In this document: one piece after another, positions 1 through 12,714 of the stretch
Layout: each line of letters begins with the position of its first letter
Numbering within the stretch: the stretch's first letter is position 1
Program-made: the position numbers and the translations under genes
Notes under the pieces: model-generated
Database searches by the model: none
Told to the model about the DNA's origin: nothing
The model's input: only the letters and a program-made list of their open reading frames with translations
Assembly (NCBI RefSeq): GCF_029407905.1
Contig: NW_026577930.1
Span: 868,001 to 932,000 of the forward strand
Direction of reading: 5' to 3'
Origin: Bubalus kerabau
Lineage: Eukaryota; Chordata; Mammalia; Artiodactyla; Bovidae
Length of the DNA: 64,000 nucleotides

Positions 1-1535
1 CCCATCCCTGGGATTCTCCAGGCAAGACCACTGGAGTGGGTTGCCATTTCCTTCTCCAATGCATGAAAGTGAAAAGTGAAAGTGAAGTCGCTCAGTCGTG
101 TTCGACTCTTTGTGACCCCATGAACCACAGCACACCAGGCCTCGCTGTCCATCACCAACTCCCAGAGCCTACCCAAACTCATGTCCATCGAGTCGGTGAT
201 GCCATTTAGCCATCTCATCCTTTGTCGTCCGCTTCTCCTCCTGCCCTCAATCTTTCCCAGCATCAGGGTCTTTTCAAATGAGTCAGCTCTTCGCATCAGA
301 TGGCCAAAGGATTGGAGTTTCAGCTTCAACATTAGTCCTACCGATGAACACCCAGGACTGATCTCCTTTAGGATGGACTGGTTGGATCTCCTTGCAGTCC
401 AAGGGACTTTCACGAGTCTTCTCCAACACCACAGTTCAAAGGCATCAATTCTTTGGTGCTCAGGTTTCTTTATAGTCCAACTCTCACATCCATACAGGAC
501 CACTGGAAAAACCATAGCCTTGACTACACAGACCTTTGTTGACAAAGTTATGTCACTGCTTTTGAATATGCTATCTAGGTTGGTCATAACCTTCCTTCCA
601 AGGAGTAAGCATCTTTTAATTTCATGGCTGCAGTCACTATGTGCAGTGATTTTGGAGCCCCAAAAAATAAAGTCAGCCACTGTTTCCCCATCTATTTGGC
701 ATGAAGTGATGGGGCCAGATGCCATGATCTTAGTTTTCTGAATGTTGAGCTTTAAGCCAACTTTTTCACTCTCCTCTTTCACTTTCATCAAGAGGCTCTT
801 CAGTTCTTCACTTTCTGCCATAAGGCTGGTGTCATCTGCATATCGGAGGTTATTGATATTTCTCCCGGCAATCTTGATTCCAGCTTGTGCTTCTTCCAGT
901 CCAGCGTTTCTCATGATGTACTCTGCATATAAGTTAAATAAGCAGGGTGACAATATACAGTGTTTATGTACCACTTCTCCTATTTGGAACCAGTCTTTTG
1001 TTCCATGTCATGTTCTAACTGTTGCTTCCTGGCCTGCATAGAGGTTTCTCAAGAGGCAGGTCAGGTGGTCTGGTATTCCCATCTCTTTAAGAATTTTCCA
1101 CAGTTTGTTGTGATCCACACAGTCAAAGGCTTTGGCATAGTCAATAAAGCAGAAATAGATGTTTTTGTGGAACTCTCTTGCTTTTTCCATGATCCAGCGG
1201 ATGTTGGCAATTTGATCTCTTGTTCCTCTGCCTTTTGTAAAACCACCTTGAACATCTGGAAGTTCACGGTTCACATATTGCTGAAGCCTGGCTTGGAGAC
1301 TTTTGAGCATGACTTTACTAGTGTGTGAGATGAGTGCAATTGTGCAGTAGTTTGTGCATTCTTTGGCATTGCCTTTCTTTGGGATTGGAATGAAAACTGA
1401 CCTTTCCCAGTCCTGTGGCCACTGCTGAGTTTTCCAAATTTGCTGGCATATTGAGTGCAGCACTTTCACAGCATTGTCTTTCAGGATTTGAAATAGCTCA
1501 ACTGGAATTCCATCACCTCCACTAGCTTTGTTCGT
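1..1535 (-). mobile_element. BovB (RTE) LINE, 3' part with decayed reverse transcriptase
   Basis: Read on the minus strand, this is the C-terminal half of a BovB reverse transcriptase followed by its 3' end. The frame at 1008-1541 contains the RT motif A region (FIDYAKAFDCVDH), and the YADD catalytic motif lies at 831-842 in another frame. The copy therefore has stops and frameshifts and cannot make a full protein. Positions 1-110 are the part of the BovB 3' end that is shared with Bov-A SINEs. The element runs off the left window edge. Its 5' truncation point lies near 1527-1541, where the sequence changes to L1 3' UTR. The first ATG of the 1008-1541 frame appears to be L1-derived, so that frame is a chimera. 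BovB is a horizontally transferred RTE family that is abundant in ruminants. Confidence 0.93.
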
Positions 1536-4500
1536 CTCCATTGCTGCCCTGTAAATAAATTCTTCAGTACCATTTTTCTAGATTCTGTATACATGCATTG
1601 GAATACAATATTTATCTTTCTCTTTTTGACTTACTTCACTCTAGGTTCATCCACCTCATTAGAACTGACTCAAACGTGTTCCTTTTTATGGCTGAGTAAT
1701 ATTCCATTGTGTATATGTACCACACTTCTTTACCCATTCATCTGTTGATGGATATCTAGGTTGCTTCCATGTTCTAGATATTGTAGATAGTGCTGCAGTG
1801 AACAATGGATATATGTGTCTTTTTCAATTTTGGTTTCCTCAGGGCATATGCCAGGGAGTGGGATTGCTGGGTTACATGGTGGTTTTATTCCTAGTATTTT
1901 AAGGAATCTTTGCATCATCTTTCATAGTGGCTATATCAATTTACATTCCCACAAACAGTGCAAGAGCGATCCCTTGTCTCCACACCTTCGCCAGCCTTTA
2001 TTGTTTGTAGACTTTTTAATGATGGCCATTCTGACTGGAGTGAGGTGATATCTCATTGTAGTTTTGATTTTCATTTCTCTAATAATGAGTGATTTTGCAC
2101 ATCTGTTCATGTGTTTGTTATCCACCTATGTGTCTTCTTTGGAGAAATGTCTGTTTAGGTCTTTTTCCACTTTTTGATTGGTTGTTTGTTTTTCTGGTAT
2201 TGAGTTGTATGAGCTGCTTGTATATTTTGAAAATTAATCCTGTCAGTTGTTTCATCTGATATCATTTTCTCCCATTCTGAGGGTTGTCTTTTTACCTTGC
2301 TTATAGTTTCCTTTGCTGTGCAAAAGCTTTTAAGTTTAACCAGGTCCCACTTGTTTACTTTTATTTTTATTTCCTTTACTCCAGGAGGTGGGACATAGAG
2401 GCTCTTGCTTTGATTTATGTCATCAAGTATTCTGCCTATGTTTTCCTCTAAGAGTTTTATAGTTTCTGGTCTTACATTTAGGTTTTTAATCCATTTTGAG
2501 CTTATCTTTGTGTATGGTATTAGAAAGTGTTCTAATTTATTCTTTTACACGTAGCTGTCCAGTTTTCACAGCACCATGTATTGAAGAGGCTGTCTTTGCC
2601 CCCATTGTATATTCTTGCATCCTTTGTGAAAAATAAGTAGGTTCATGGGTTTATTGCTGGGCTTTCTATCTTGTTCCATTGGTCTATATTTCTGTTTTTG
2701 TGCCAGTACCATACTGTCTTGATGATTGTAGCTTTGTAGTATAATCTGAAGTCAGGAAGGTTGATCCCACCAGCTCCATTCTTCTTTCTCAAGACTGCTT
2801 TGGCTATTTGGGGTCTTTTGTGTGTTCCATATGAATTGTGAAATGTTTTGTTCTAGTTCTGTGAAAAATGCCATTGGTGATTTGATAGGGATCACATTGA
2901 ATCTGTAGATTGCATTTGGTAGCATAGTCATTTTCACAATATTGATTCTTCCTACCCAGGAACATGGAATATCTCTCCATCTGTTTATGTCATCTTTGAT
3001 TTCTTTCATCAGTGTCTTATAATTTTCTGTGTACAGTCATTTTTATCCTTAGGTAAGTTTATTCCTAGATATTTAATTCATTTTGTTGCAGTGGTAAGTG
3101 GGATTGACTCCTTGATTTCCCTTTCTGATTTTTCATTGTTAGTATATAGAAATGCAAGTGATTCCTGTGTATTGATTTTGTATCCTGCAACTTTGCTAAA
3201 TTCACTGGTTAGTACAAGTAATTGCTGATACTATCTTTAGGGTTTTTTAGGTACAGTATCATGTCATCTGCAAACAGTGAGAGGTTTACTTCTTTTTCGA
3301 TCAGGATTCCTTTTATTTCTTTTTCTTCTCTGATTGCTGTAGATAGGACTTCCAGAACTACGTTGAATGATAGTGGTGAAAGGGGACACCCTTGCCGTGT
3401 TCCTAATCTTAGGGGGAATGCTTTCAATTTTTCACGATTGACAATAATGTGTGCTGTAGGCTTCTCATATATGGCCTTTACTATGTTTGGGTAGGTTCCT
3501 TCTATGCCCATTTTTTGAAGAGTTTTAATCATAAATGGGTGCTGAATTTTGTCAAAGGCTTTTTCTGCATCTATTATCATTTTTTTATGTTTCAGTTTGT
3601 TAATATGATGTATCACATTGATTGATTTGCATATAATGAAGAATTCTTGCATCCCTGAAACAAACCCAACTTGATCATGGTGTATGAGCTTTTTGATGTG
3701 TTGCTGAATTCTGTTTGCTAAAATTTTGTTGAGGATTTTTGTATCTATGTTCATCAGTGATATTGACCTGTACTTTTCTTTTTTTGTGTGTTGTCTTTGT
3801 CTGGTTTTGGTATCAGAGTGATAGTGGCCTTGTAGGATGAGTTTGGAAGTGTTCTTTCCTCTGCAATTTTTTGAAAGAGTTTTAGAAGTATAGGCATTAG
3901 CTCTTCTCTAAATGTTTGATGGAATTCTCCTGTAAAGCCACCTGGTCCTGGGCTTTTGTTTTTTGGAAGATTTTTAATCACAGCTTCAACTGCAGTGCTT
4001 GTAATTGGGTCATTCATAATTTCTATTTCTTCCTGTTTTATTCTTGGAAGATTGAATTTTCTAAGAATGTGTCCATTTATTCCAGGTTATCCATTTTATT
4101 GCCATACAGTTGCTCATAATAGCCTCTTATACTCCTTTGTATTTCTACAATTATCTACATTATTGTAACCTCTCATTTTCATTTCTAATTTTATTGATTT
4201 GATTCTTCTCTCTTTTGTTCTTGATGAGTCTGGCTAAAGGTTTGTCAGTTTTATCTTCTAAAAGAACCAACTTTTAGTTCTATTAATCTTTACTATTATT
4301 TCTTTCAATTCTTTTTCAATTATTTCTGCTCTGATCTTTATGATTTCTTTCCTTCTCCTAATTTTGGGATATTTTTTGTTCTTCTTTTTCCAGTTGTTTT
4401 AAGTGTAGAGTTAGGTTGTCTATTTGATGTTTTTCTTGTCTTTTGAGGTAGGATTGTATTGCTATAAACTTCCCTCTTAGAACTGCTTTTGCTGCATCCC

Positions 4501-4669
4501 ATAGGTTTTCAGTTGTCGTGTTTTCATTGTTACTTGTTTCTAGAAATTTTTTTTATTTCTCTTTTGCTTTCTTCAGTAACCTGTTGGATATTTAGAAACA
4601 TATTATTTATTCTCCATGTGTTTCTGTTTTTTAAAGATTTTGCTTGTAATTGGTATCCAGTCTCATAGC

Positions 4670-4928
4670 TGGAGAAGGCAATGGCACCCCACTCCAGTAC
4701 TCTTGCCTGGAAAACCCCATGGACGGAGGAGCCTGGTAGGCTGCAGTCCATGGGGTCGCTAAGTCAGACGCAACTGAGCAACTTCACTTTCACTTTTCAC
4801 TTTCATGCATTGGAGAAGGCAATGGCAACCCACGCCAGTGTTCTTGCCTGGAGAATCCAAGGGATGGGGGAGCCTGATGGGCTGCAGTCCATGGGGTCGC
4901 ACAGAGTCGGACACGACTGAAGCTACTT

Positions 4929-4961
<33 letters not shown>

Positions 4962-4969
4962 CTCATAGC
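4670..4969 (+). mobile_element. Bov-A2 SINE dimer inserted in L1 ORF2
   Basis: Two Bov-A monomers lie head to tail, ending in about ten AGC units (4930-4960). The 12-bp direct repeat CAGTCTCATAGC flanks the element at 4658-4669 and 4958-4969; the first bases may be confounded by the AGC tail. Removing the SINE restores L1 ORF2 sequence. Confidence 0.93.
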
Positions 4970-5261
4970 ATTGTTGTCAGAGAAGATGCTTGATATAATT
5001 TCAGTTTTCTTAAATTTACTGAGGTTTGATCTGTGACCCAGGATGTGGTCTATCCTGGAGAATGTTCCATGTGCACTTGAGAAGAAGGTGTATTTTTCTG
5101 CATTTGGATGGAATGTGCTGAAGATATCAATGAGATCCATCTCATTTAATGTATCATTTAAGACTTGTGTTTCCTTATTAATTTTCTGTTTTGATGATCT
5201 GTCCATTGGTGTGAGTGGGGTGTTAAAGTCTCCTACTATTATTGTGTTACTGTCAATTTCT

Positions 5262-5533
5262 TAATGGCACCCCACTCCAGTACTCTTGCCTGGAGAATCC
5301 CATGGGTGGAGGAGCCTGGTAGGCTGCAGTCCATGGGGTCGCTAAGAGTCAGACACGACTGAGCGACTTCACTTTCACTTTTCACGTTCATGCATTGGAG
5401 AAGGAAATGGCAACCCACTCCAGTGTTCTTGCCTGGAGAATCCCAGGGACGGGGGAGCCTGGTGGGCTGCTGTCTATGGGGTCGCACAGAATCGGATACA
5501 ACTGAAGTGACTTAGCAGCAGCAGCAGCAGCAG
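5262..5533 (+). mobile_element. Bov-A2 SINE inserted in L1 ORF2
   Basis: A second Bov-A2 dimer with an AGC-repeat tail (about 5514-5533). The 5' end is slightly truncated and the flanking L1 lacks some sequence, so no clean target-site duplication is visible. Confidence 0.9.
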
Positions 5534-6007
5534 TGTTTGTCTTATGTATTGAGGTGTTTCTATGTTGGGTGCATAGATATTTACAATTGTTATGTCTTCC
5601 TCTTGGATTGATCCCTTGATCATTATGTAGTGTCCTTTCTTATCTCTTGTAATCTTCTTTATTTTAAGGTCTATTTTGTCTGATATGAGGATTGATACTC
5701 CAGCTTTCTTTTGCTTCCCGTTTGCATGGAATATATTTTTCCATCCTCTCACTTTCAGTCTATATGTGTCTTTAGGTCTGATGTGGGTTTCTTGTAGATA
5801 GCATATATATGGGTCTTGTTTTTGTATCCATTCAGCCAATCTGTGTCTTTTGGTTGGAGCCTTTAATCCATTTATATTTAAAGTAATTATTGATATATAT
5901 GCTCCTATTGCCATTTTCTTAATTGTTTGGGTGTGATTTTGTAGATCTTTTTCTTCTGTTCTATTTCCTGACTATATAAGTCCTTTTAACATTTGATGTA
6001 AGTATGG

Positions 6008-7076
6008 TTAGGTGGTACTGAATTCTCTTAACTTTTGCTTGTCTGAAAAGCTTTTTATTTCTCCATCAATTTTGAATGAGATCCTTGCCGGGTACAGTAA
6101 TCTTGGTTGTAGATTTTTCCCTTTCAGAACTTTAAATTTAAAATTTTTAACTTTAACTTTAAAATTTTTCCCTTTCACAACTTCCCTTCTGGCCTGCAGA
6201 GTTTCTGCTGAAATATCAGCTGTTAAATGTCTGGGGTTTACCTTGTATGTCACATGTTGCTTTTCCCTTACTGCTTTTAATATTCTTTTTTTGTGTGTGT
6301 TTAATCTTTGTTGGTTTGATTAGTATGTATCTTGGCATGTTTCTCCTTGGATTGATCCTGTATGGGACTCCTTACACCTCTTGGACTTGATTGGCTATTT
6401 CCTTTTCCATGTTAGGGAAATTTTCAACTATAATCTCTTGGAAAATTTTCTCCTACCCTTTCTTTTTCTCTTCTTCTTCTGGGACACCTATAATTCGACT
6501 GTTGGTACGTTTGATATTGTCCCAGAGGTCTCTCAGACTATCCTCAGTTCTTTTCATTCCTTTTACCTTATTCTGCTCTTCAGAAGTTATTTCCACCATT
6601 TTATCTTCCAGCTCTCTGATTCGTTCTTCTGCTTCAGATATTCTGCTCTTGATTCCTTCTAGCATATTTTTAATTTCAGTAATTGTGTTGTTTGTTTCGG
6701 CATGCTTATTCTTTAATTCTTATAGAGCTTTGTTAGTTGATATTTGAATTTTCTCCATTTTGTTTTCAAGGTTTTTGATCATCTTTACTCTCATTATTCT
6801 GAATTCTTTTTCAGGTAGTTTGACTATTTCCTCTTCATTTATTTGGACTTCTGTGTTTATACTTTGTTCCTTCACTTGTGTAGTATTTTTCTGCCTTTCC
6901 TTTCTTTTTTGTTTGTTTGTTTGAGGTCTCCTTTTCCCAGGCTTCAAGGTTGAATTCTTTCTTCCTTTTGGCTCATGCCCTCCTAAGGTTGGCCCAGTGG
7001 TTTGTGTAACCTTGTATATGGTGAGATTTGTGCTGAGATGTTTTGTTTGTTTGTTTGTTTTTCCTCTAATGGGCAA
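6008..7076 (-). pseudogene. L1 ORF1 (RNA-binding chaperone), broken
   Basis: The N-terminal part starts at 7076. A coiled-coil-like segment with EAEERIRELEDKM is at 6453-6665, and the C-terminal domain with KNLQPRLLYPARISFKIDGE is at 6008-6253. Stops and frameshifts separate these blocks. The C-terminal block carries a short internal duplication of a Lys/Phe/Val-rich stretch (around 6120-6175) not expected in ORF1. ORF1 protein coats L1 RNA in the ribonucleoprotein particle; this copy is dead. Confidence 0.85.
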
Positions 7077-8621
7077 GGCTGAGTGAGGTTGGTAATCCTG
7101 TCTGCTGATGATTGGGTTTGTATTTTTGTTTTGTTTGTTGTTTAGATGAGGTGTCCTGCAGAGGGTGCTACAGGTGGTTGGGTGATGCTGGGTCTTGTGT
7201 TCAGGTGGTTTCTTTTGTGTGAGTTCTCACTATTTGATACTCTCTAGGGTTAGTTCTCCAGTTATCTAGGGTCTTGCAGTCAGTACTCCCATTCCAAAGG
7301 TTCAGGGCTTGATCTCTGTCAGGAATGAAGATTCCACAAGTGATTTGTTATGGCATTAAATGAGATTAAAACAAATACTCAAAAACAAGAAGCCAAAGAT
7401 GAACCCCAGGCAAATGGCAGTTACAAAATCAGGCAAATAATAATTAAAATAATGGAATATACACATATACATATAAACCCATAAGCAAAATCAAAACAGT
7501 CCGATGAAAATAAAGTACAATAGATTGACCCAACAAACAAAAGAAACCAAAAATTATATCTACAATTTAAGAACAAAGCTTACTAAAGCACAAACTGGAA
7601 AACAAAACTAAAGCAAGATGGCAAGTGGAGAATAAAGCAATGAAAACAAAAGTAACAAACGTGTTGAGAGGAAAGGAAAGAAAGAATAGATATGCAAAGT
7701 TAAATAGAGGTAGATAAAGAAGATTTATATACATTAAAGAATAACTGCAAGGGGGAAAGAACAGTAGAAAAAGCAAACAAAGGAATATATGTAGAATAAA
7801 TAATAATAGCTTTAAAAATTAAAATAGAAAAAAACAAAGAAAGAAAGAAAAAAAAAAAAGGAAAACTCCACAGAACTGCAAAAACCCAATGTAGAGGCAG
7901 AGGTTTATAATAACAGAAAAACGTGTGACTAAAAAAAAAAAAAAAACCCAAAATCTTAATTAGATTTAATAGCGCCTATAAAATTGAAAATTACAACAGG
8001 GGTGGGGGGAAGAAAAAGAAAAACATCCAAAAGAATCTACAGAACAAGTCAAAACATAAGAATAATGAATGTTTTCTTGAGTCACTGCTGTCAGAGTCCT
8101 TTCCCTCGCTGGGAGTCACAGTCCACCTCACCTCCCTAGGATGCCCTCCAACACTGTGCTGGTCTCTGGACCTGATGTGGGGGCAGCTCAGATTCTAATC
8201 TGGTCCTACTACTCTGTGTTCTTGCCTCCAATGTCCACAGCTATCAGAACTAGTGCATTTTCTTTTGTGGGAGCTCTCAATGACCTTTTATATATTCCAT
8301 AGTCACAGAGTCTGCCTAGTTGATTGTGTGGATTTCATCTGCAGCTTGTACAGCTGGTGGGAAGGTTTTGGGTCTTCTTCCTTAGCCACACTGCCCCTGG
8401 GTTTCAATTGTGGTTTTATTTCCACCTCTGCATGTGAGTCATCCACTGGGGTTACTCCTGAGGCTGCCCTGGAGGACTGAGGTCTGCCCCAATGAGGGCC
8501 AGATGTGGAGGTGGTGCAGCTGCTTGGGTCACAGGGGTTCTGGCATCACCAGGTACTCAGGAGAGTTGGTAGTTAGGGCAGCAGGAAATATAGTGCTCTA
8601 GAGGGGTATGGCAACCAGTAT

Positions 8622-8725
8622 TGGCCAATACACTCCAGTATTCTTTCCTGGCTAACCCCCCTGACAGAGAAGACTGGCAGGCTACAGTCCACAGGGTTGC
8701 AAGAGATGGACATGAATGGAGCAAC
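8622..8725 (+). repeat. Bov-A/Bov-tA-like segment inside the L1 5' UTR
   Basis: About 100 bp resembles the core of Bov-A/Bov-tA (CACTCCAGTATTCTTTCCTGG, then GGCAGGCTACAGTCCA). It is more diverged than the full SINEs in the window and has no clear ends. It could be an old SINE captured by the L1 5' UTR or an insertion specific to this copy. Confidence 0.6.
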
Positions 8726-9789
8726 CCTACATGCATGGACACAAGCCTGTTTTTCCTGTGGCAGCTTAGCCCCAGTGAGGGTTGATTGTGAAGGTGGCAC
8801 AGCTACTTGGGTTGTGGGGACCCTGGCGTCACCAAGTGTGCAGGGACACGGACTGCCTCCACTGCAGGAGTTGTGGCCCTATCAGAGTCTTTTTTCGAGC
8901 TTCTTGTAGCTGGTGATCAGAAGGCCTCTTTGGCCAGTCTTTCTCTGTAGCTCTTCCCATTCAGGCACTTAGAGGGCTCCCTTACCTGTGGGCCTTCTCT
9001 GTTGTGTACATTAGGCACATAGCGGGTCCCCCCCGGGCTGGGGCTCTACTCTGTAGATTGGCATGTCAGGCACTTAAAGGGGCACCCTGGGTGCGATCCT
9101 ATTCTGTAGTTCAGTGCGTCAGGCGTTTGATGGGCCAGCCTTTGTATTCTTCAGCTGTCGATGCTGGCATGTTGGGCGAGAGAGGCTATGGTGATGGCTC
9201 CACTCTCTATATGTGGCTCAGTAGTATTGCCTTGCTTCCATGGCTGCCTGTATTTCCTCCACAGGCATTTCCCACCACAATCTCCTCTCACATCCCTCCA
9301 GTTGTTCTCTCCATGGTCAACAGCAGCCCTCACCATAGGATTCCTCCACAATCCCTAAACTCCAGTTCCCAGCTGCTGTGCCTTCTAGGGGACCTGCATC
9401 CCTGTCTGGGGTATGTATGGGTGCGGCAAGGACTGTCTGATTCTCATTCCATTGAGGCTGCCACAGATCAGCTGTTTCACTCTCAGCCTTAAATGTTTCT
9501 CCTCTGACTCAGACAGTTGCCCTGATGTGGGGATCAAACCCCTGCTTCGGTGCCCCCACCCGCCAAGGGCAGGTCCAGTCCTACTAACACTCCTGTTTTT
9601 TCCCCTAGTTCCTTCCTCCTATCAAGTTTTGCCTGGTTCTGTATATTCTTTACTGCTGGTCAGGTACTCCTGTCCACTCTCAGCTGGTGTTCTGCATGCA
9701 CTTCTGTGTCTGAGGGTGTATTTCTGATGTATCCATGGAGAGAGATGTACTCCACATCCACCTATTCCTCTGCCATCTTGTTCTCATCT

Positions 9790-10140
9790 GAAAATGTAGT
9801 TCTTTAAAAAAATTATACGAATGAACTTCTTTAGAAAATATAAACAGACTGAACAGATATCAAAGGCAAAGTTATGGTTACCAAAGAGGAAATAGGAGAA
9901 AACGTGTCAGGGAGGGATAAATCAGGAGCTTGGGATGAACATATACATACTACTGTATATAAGGTAGATAACCAACAAGGACCTACTGTATAGAGCAGGA
10001 AACTTGATATTCTGTGATAACTTATATGAGGTAAGATTCTCTAAAAGGATGCATATATGTATATGAATAACTGAATCACTTTGCGGTATACCTGAAACTA
10101 ACACAACATTGTAAATTAAATATACTCCAATAAGATTTAA
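9790..10140 (+). mobile_element. Older L1 3' end (within Tigger2)
   Basis: Plus-strand L1 3' UTR (CAACAAGGACCTACTGTATA, then CTGAAACTAACACAACATTG) ending in an A-rich tail. It matches 50750-51092 in arm B. Tigger2 coding remnants resume directly after it. Confidence 0.8.
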
Positions 10141-12711
10141 AAAAGAAAATCACTGAGGAGAAAGATCTGTCTGGACAGGTTTTAAGGCAGATGAAAGTAC
10201 CCTATTCTGGACGAAATGCCATAAAGTACATTCATTGGTTAGGAAGGGAAATGAGCTCCAGGATTTGAGACAGAGATAGGCTAATTCTATGATTTTGTGC
10301 AAATGTCATCAGGTTTTTGTGCAAATGATCAGGACTCCCCTAACCTATAGAGCTGCTAACCCTGAGCTTTAAAGGGAAACAATAAACATCATGGGCCAGT
10401 GTTTCAGTTGTACAACAAGACGGCTGGATAGCATGAAACCTTGGGGGGGATTGGTTTCATCAGTGCTTTGTCCCTGAATTCAGGAAGTACCTTGCCAGTA
10501 AGGGACTGCCTTTTAAAATTCTTTTGATATTGGACAATGCCCTTGGTCACCAAGAACCCTGTGAGTTCAACACCAAAGGCATGAAAGTGGTCTCCTTTCC
10601 TCTAAACACAACATCTTTAAGTCAGCCTATAGATCAGAGGGTCAAAAGGACCTTTCAGGCTCATTACACAGGGTACTGTATGGAAATGATTGTTAATGCT
10701 ATGGAAGAGAACCCTGATAGAACATCATGAACTCTGGAAGGATTACACAAGTGAAGATGCGATTGTTGTTACCAGAAAAAAAAAAAAAAAAAACTCATGA
10801 AAGCCCAAAACAATAAATTCCTGCTAAAGAAAACAGTCCAGTTGTCATGTATGCCTTCACAGGATTTGTGACAGAGTCAAGGAAATCATGAAAGAGACTG
10901 TGGATATGACATGAAAGGGTGGGAGGGGGTGCAGAGTCCCAAAATACAGATCTTGGAAAAACCCAAGAGCTAACAGACACTACAGCAGAGGAATTAACAA
11001 AATACCACTTGATGGAGATGAATGGTTCCGAACCAGAGCTGGATGATGAGGAACAAGATGTAGAAGAAGCAGTGCCAGAAAACAATTGACATTAGACAAT
11101 CTGGCAGAAGCATTCTGAGGACTCAAGACTGCTTTTGACTCTTGTATGGCATGGAACCTTCTATGATAAAGGCACTGAAATGAAAGCAAATGGTGGAAGG
11201 AGGACTGATAACACACAGAAACGTTTTTAGAGAAATGAAAAAGCAAAATCTTCAGACAGAAATTACAATGTATTTCCATAAAGATACACTGAGTGTGCCT
11301 GCTTCCTCTGCCTCCCCTTCCACCTCCTCTGCTCTTCCATCTCTGCCACTCATCAAGGTCAACGCCTCCTCTTCCTCCTCCTCTTCAGCCTACTCAGCAA
11401 GAAGGTGTGAGGAATGAAGACCTACATGATGATCCACTTCCACTCAATGAGTAGTAAATAATCATTGTGCCATATGGGTAATCAACTCATCTGTTGAGTA
11501 TGTGTGTGAGTGTCTTTGTTCTAAGAGCTAATAACTGTAGGCAAGGACTGTATGAGATGTTTCTGTGGCATCATCTTCATCATCACCACCAGCTAAGTAT
11601 TCATCAGGTAGAACATTGCGTGCAAGACTTGTATTGAAATGGATAGCCTACCATTGCATAGGCAGAAGGTGAGTGATATTTAATATAAAATTAATAATGT
11701 TTCATTTTTTTACTGTTTTATGACTTTACTTTCAAGGAATTATATTACTGTACATTGTCCTACCTCTCTCTTGTGAATGGATAAACATAAATGCATATCA
11801 GGCTGTCATCACAGGTGTTTTCTCTTAAAGTAACAATGTTTTCAGTACTCTATTATAAATATGACCATAATAGTGTATGATATAAAAAAATTTTAGTGAT
11901 TCATTCACTACTGTATATTCTCAGCTACCACGAAGCAATCCTATCAAGTACTCTAGGCTGCTGCTACTGTTACTTCTAAGTCACTTCAGTCGTGTCCGAC
12001 TCTGTGCAACCCCATAGATGGCAGCCCACCAGGCTCCCCCGTCCCTGGGATTCTCCAGGCAAGAACACTGGAGTGGGTTGCCATTTCCTTCTCCAATGCA
12101 TGAGAGTGAAAAGTGAAAGTGAAGTCGCTCAGTCATGTCCGACTTTTAGCGACCCCACGGACTGCAGCCTACCAGGCTCCTCCCATCCATGGGATTTTCC
12201 AGGCAAGAGTACTGGAGTGGGGTGCCATTGCCTTCTCCGACACTAGGCTACTATAAAGCAATTATATTTCTTCTTCTTCATGATCAATGCTTGAATCATT
12301 ATACCTGTAACTAAATATGAATTTCTTTTCACATTATGTTTTCAGTTTTGATATATAGTGTCTTGTATCTATAGTCTTTTGTGTCAGTAAGACAATATAG
12401 ATGTAGGTACTGACAGACAATTCTTGTAAATGGATGCTGTAATCCTGTAGTATTGATAAACACAGTACTGTTAATATATTTTCTCTTATGATTTTCTGAA
12501 TAACATTTTGCTGTCTCTAGCTTACTTTAGCATAAGTATACAGTAGAAAATACTTATAGTATACAAAATAAGCATTGAGCCTTTGTCAGTCAGGCTTCCA
12601 GTCAACAGTAGGTTATTATTAGTTACGTGTGGACAGAGTCAAAAGAATACAGGGGGTTTTGACTGCATGGGGGTTTGGTGCCTCTAAACTCCACATGATG
12701 CAAGGGTTAAT
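10141..12711 (+). pseudogene. Tigger2-type (pogo/CENP-B-like) DDE transposase fossil, arm A
   Basis: Broken plus-strand frames match Tigger-type DDE transposases in order: a catalytic-region block at about 10141-10230; the conserved LILDNALGHQEP block (10524-10730) with its VVSFPLNTTSLSQPIDQ continuation; an acidic block near 11010-11080; and a C-terminal block encoding REMKKQNLQTEITMYFHK (11190-11290) with a Ser/Pro-rich tail. The 3' terminal inverted repeat is recognisable at about 12650-12711 (ending CAAGGGTTAATT). Stops, a poly(A) run and a SINE insertion (11952-12244) disrupt it. In life the enzyme would cut and paste at TA sites; this is a fossil. Confidence 0.85.
11952..12244 (-). mobile_element. 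Bov-A2 SINE, arm A only
   Basis: Full Bov-A2 dimer in reverse orientation. Arm B has an empty site at about 52910-52920, so the insertion followed the duplication. Flanks share CTAGGCT (before the SINE head, and again at about 12244). Confidence 0.93.
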
Positions 12712-12714
12712 TGT

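Larger units (their letters stand above)
1640..5914 (-). pseudogene. L1 ORF2 (endonuclease / reverse transcriptase), broken
   Basis: The start at 5914 opens the apurinic endonuclease domain (LNINGLKAPTKRHRLAEW and a YLQETH motif), open down to about 5530. The RT domain lies near 3209-4017, with motif A-like AEKAFDKIQHPF and the FADD catalytic motif encoded at 3263-3274. The C-terminal cysteine-containing part is at 1730-2125. SINE insertions at 4670-4969 and 5262-5533 and several frameshifts split the frame, so no active protein is expected. All shorter open frames in this interval are pieces or shadows of it. Confidence 0.9.
1536..9786 (-). mobile_element. Near full-length bovine-type L1 (5' UTR, ORF1, ORF2, 3' UTR)
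   Basis: The element reads on the minus strand from about 9786 down. The 5' end shows the usual L1 start (CAAGATGGCAGAGGAATAGG in reverse complement, around 9765-9785). It is followed by a long 5' UTR (about 7077-9786), ORF1 (about 6008-7076), ORF2 (start at 5914, end near 1640) and a 3' UTR cut at about 1536 by BovB. Two Bov-A2 SINEs interrupt ORF2, and multiple frameshifts and stops break both ORFs. The length, about 8.2 kb including the SINEs, fits a once full-length insertion. Its 5' end abuts an older L1 tail at about 9790-10140, which hides the left edge of duplication arm A. Confidence 0.9.

Noticed and set aside
181..741. 186-residue plus-strand open frame at the window start
   Set aside because: It is the antisense reading of the BovB 3' end, and a similar frame recurs at 14741-15310 and 54296-54664 in other BovB copies.
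4930..4960. CAG/AGC trinucleotide expansion
   Set aside because: It is the normal AGC-rich tail of a Bov-A2 SINE, not a coding or disease-type expansion.
9004..9492. 162-residue plus-strand frame
   Set aside because: It lies antisense to the L1 5' UTR, and no domain is recognisable.
10524..10730. Possible domesticated Tigger-derived gene
   Set aside because: Frames are short and broken by stops, a poly(A) run and a SINE. The arm B copy is broken at different places, so there is no sign of selection.
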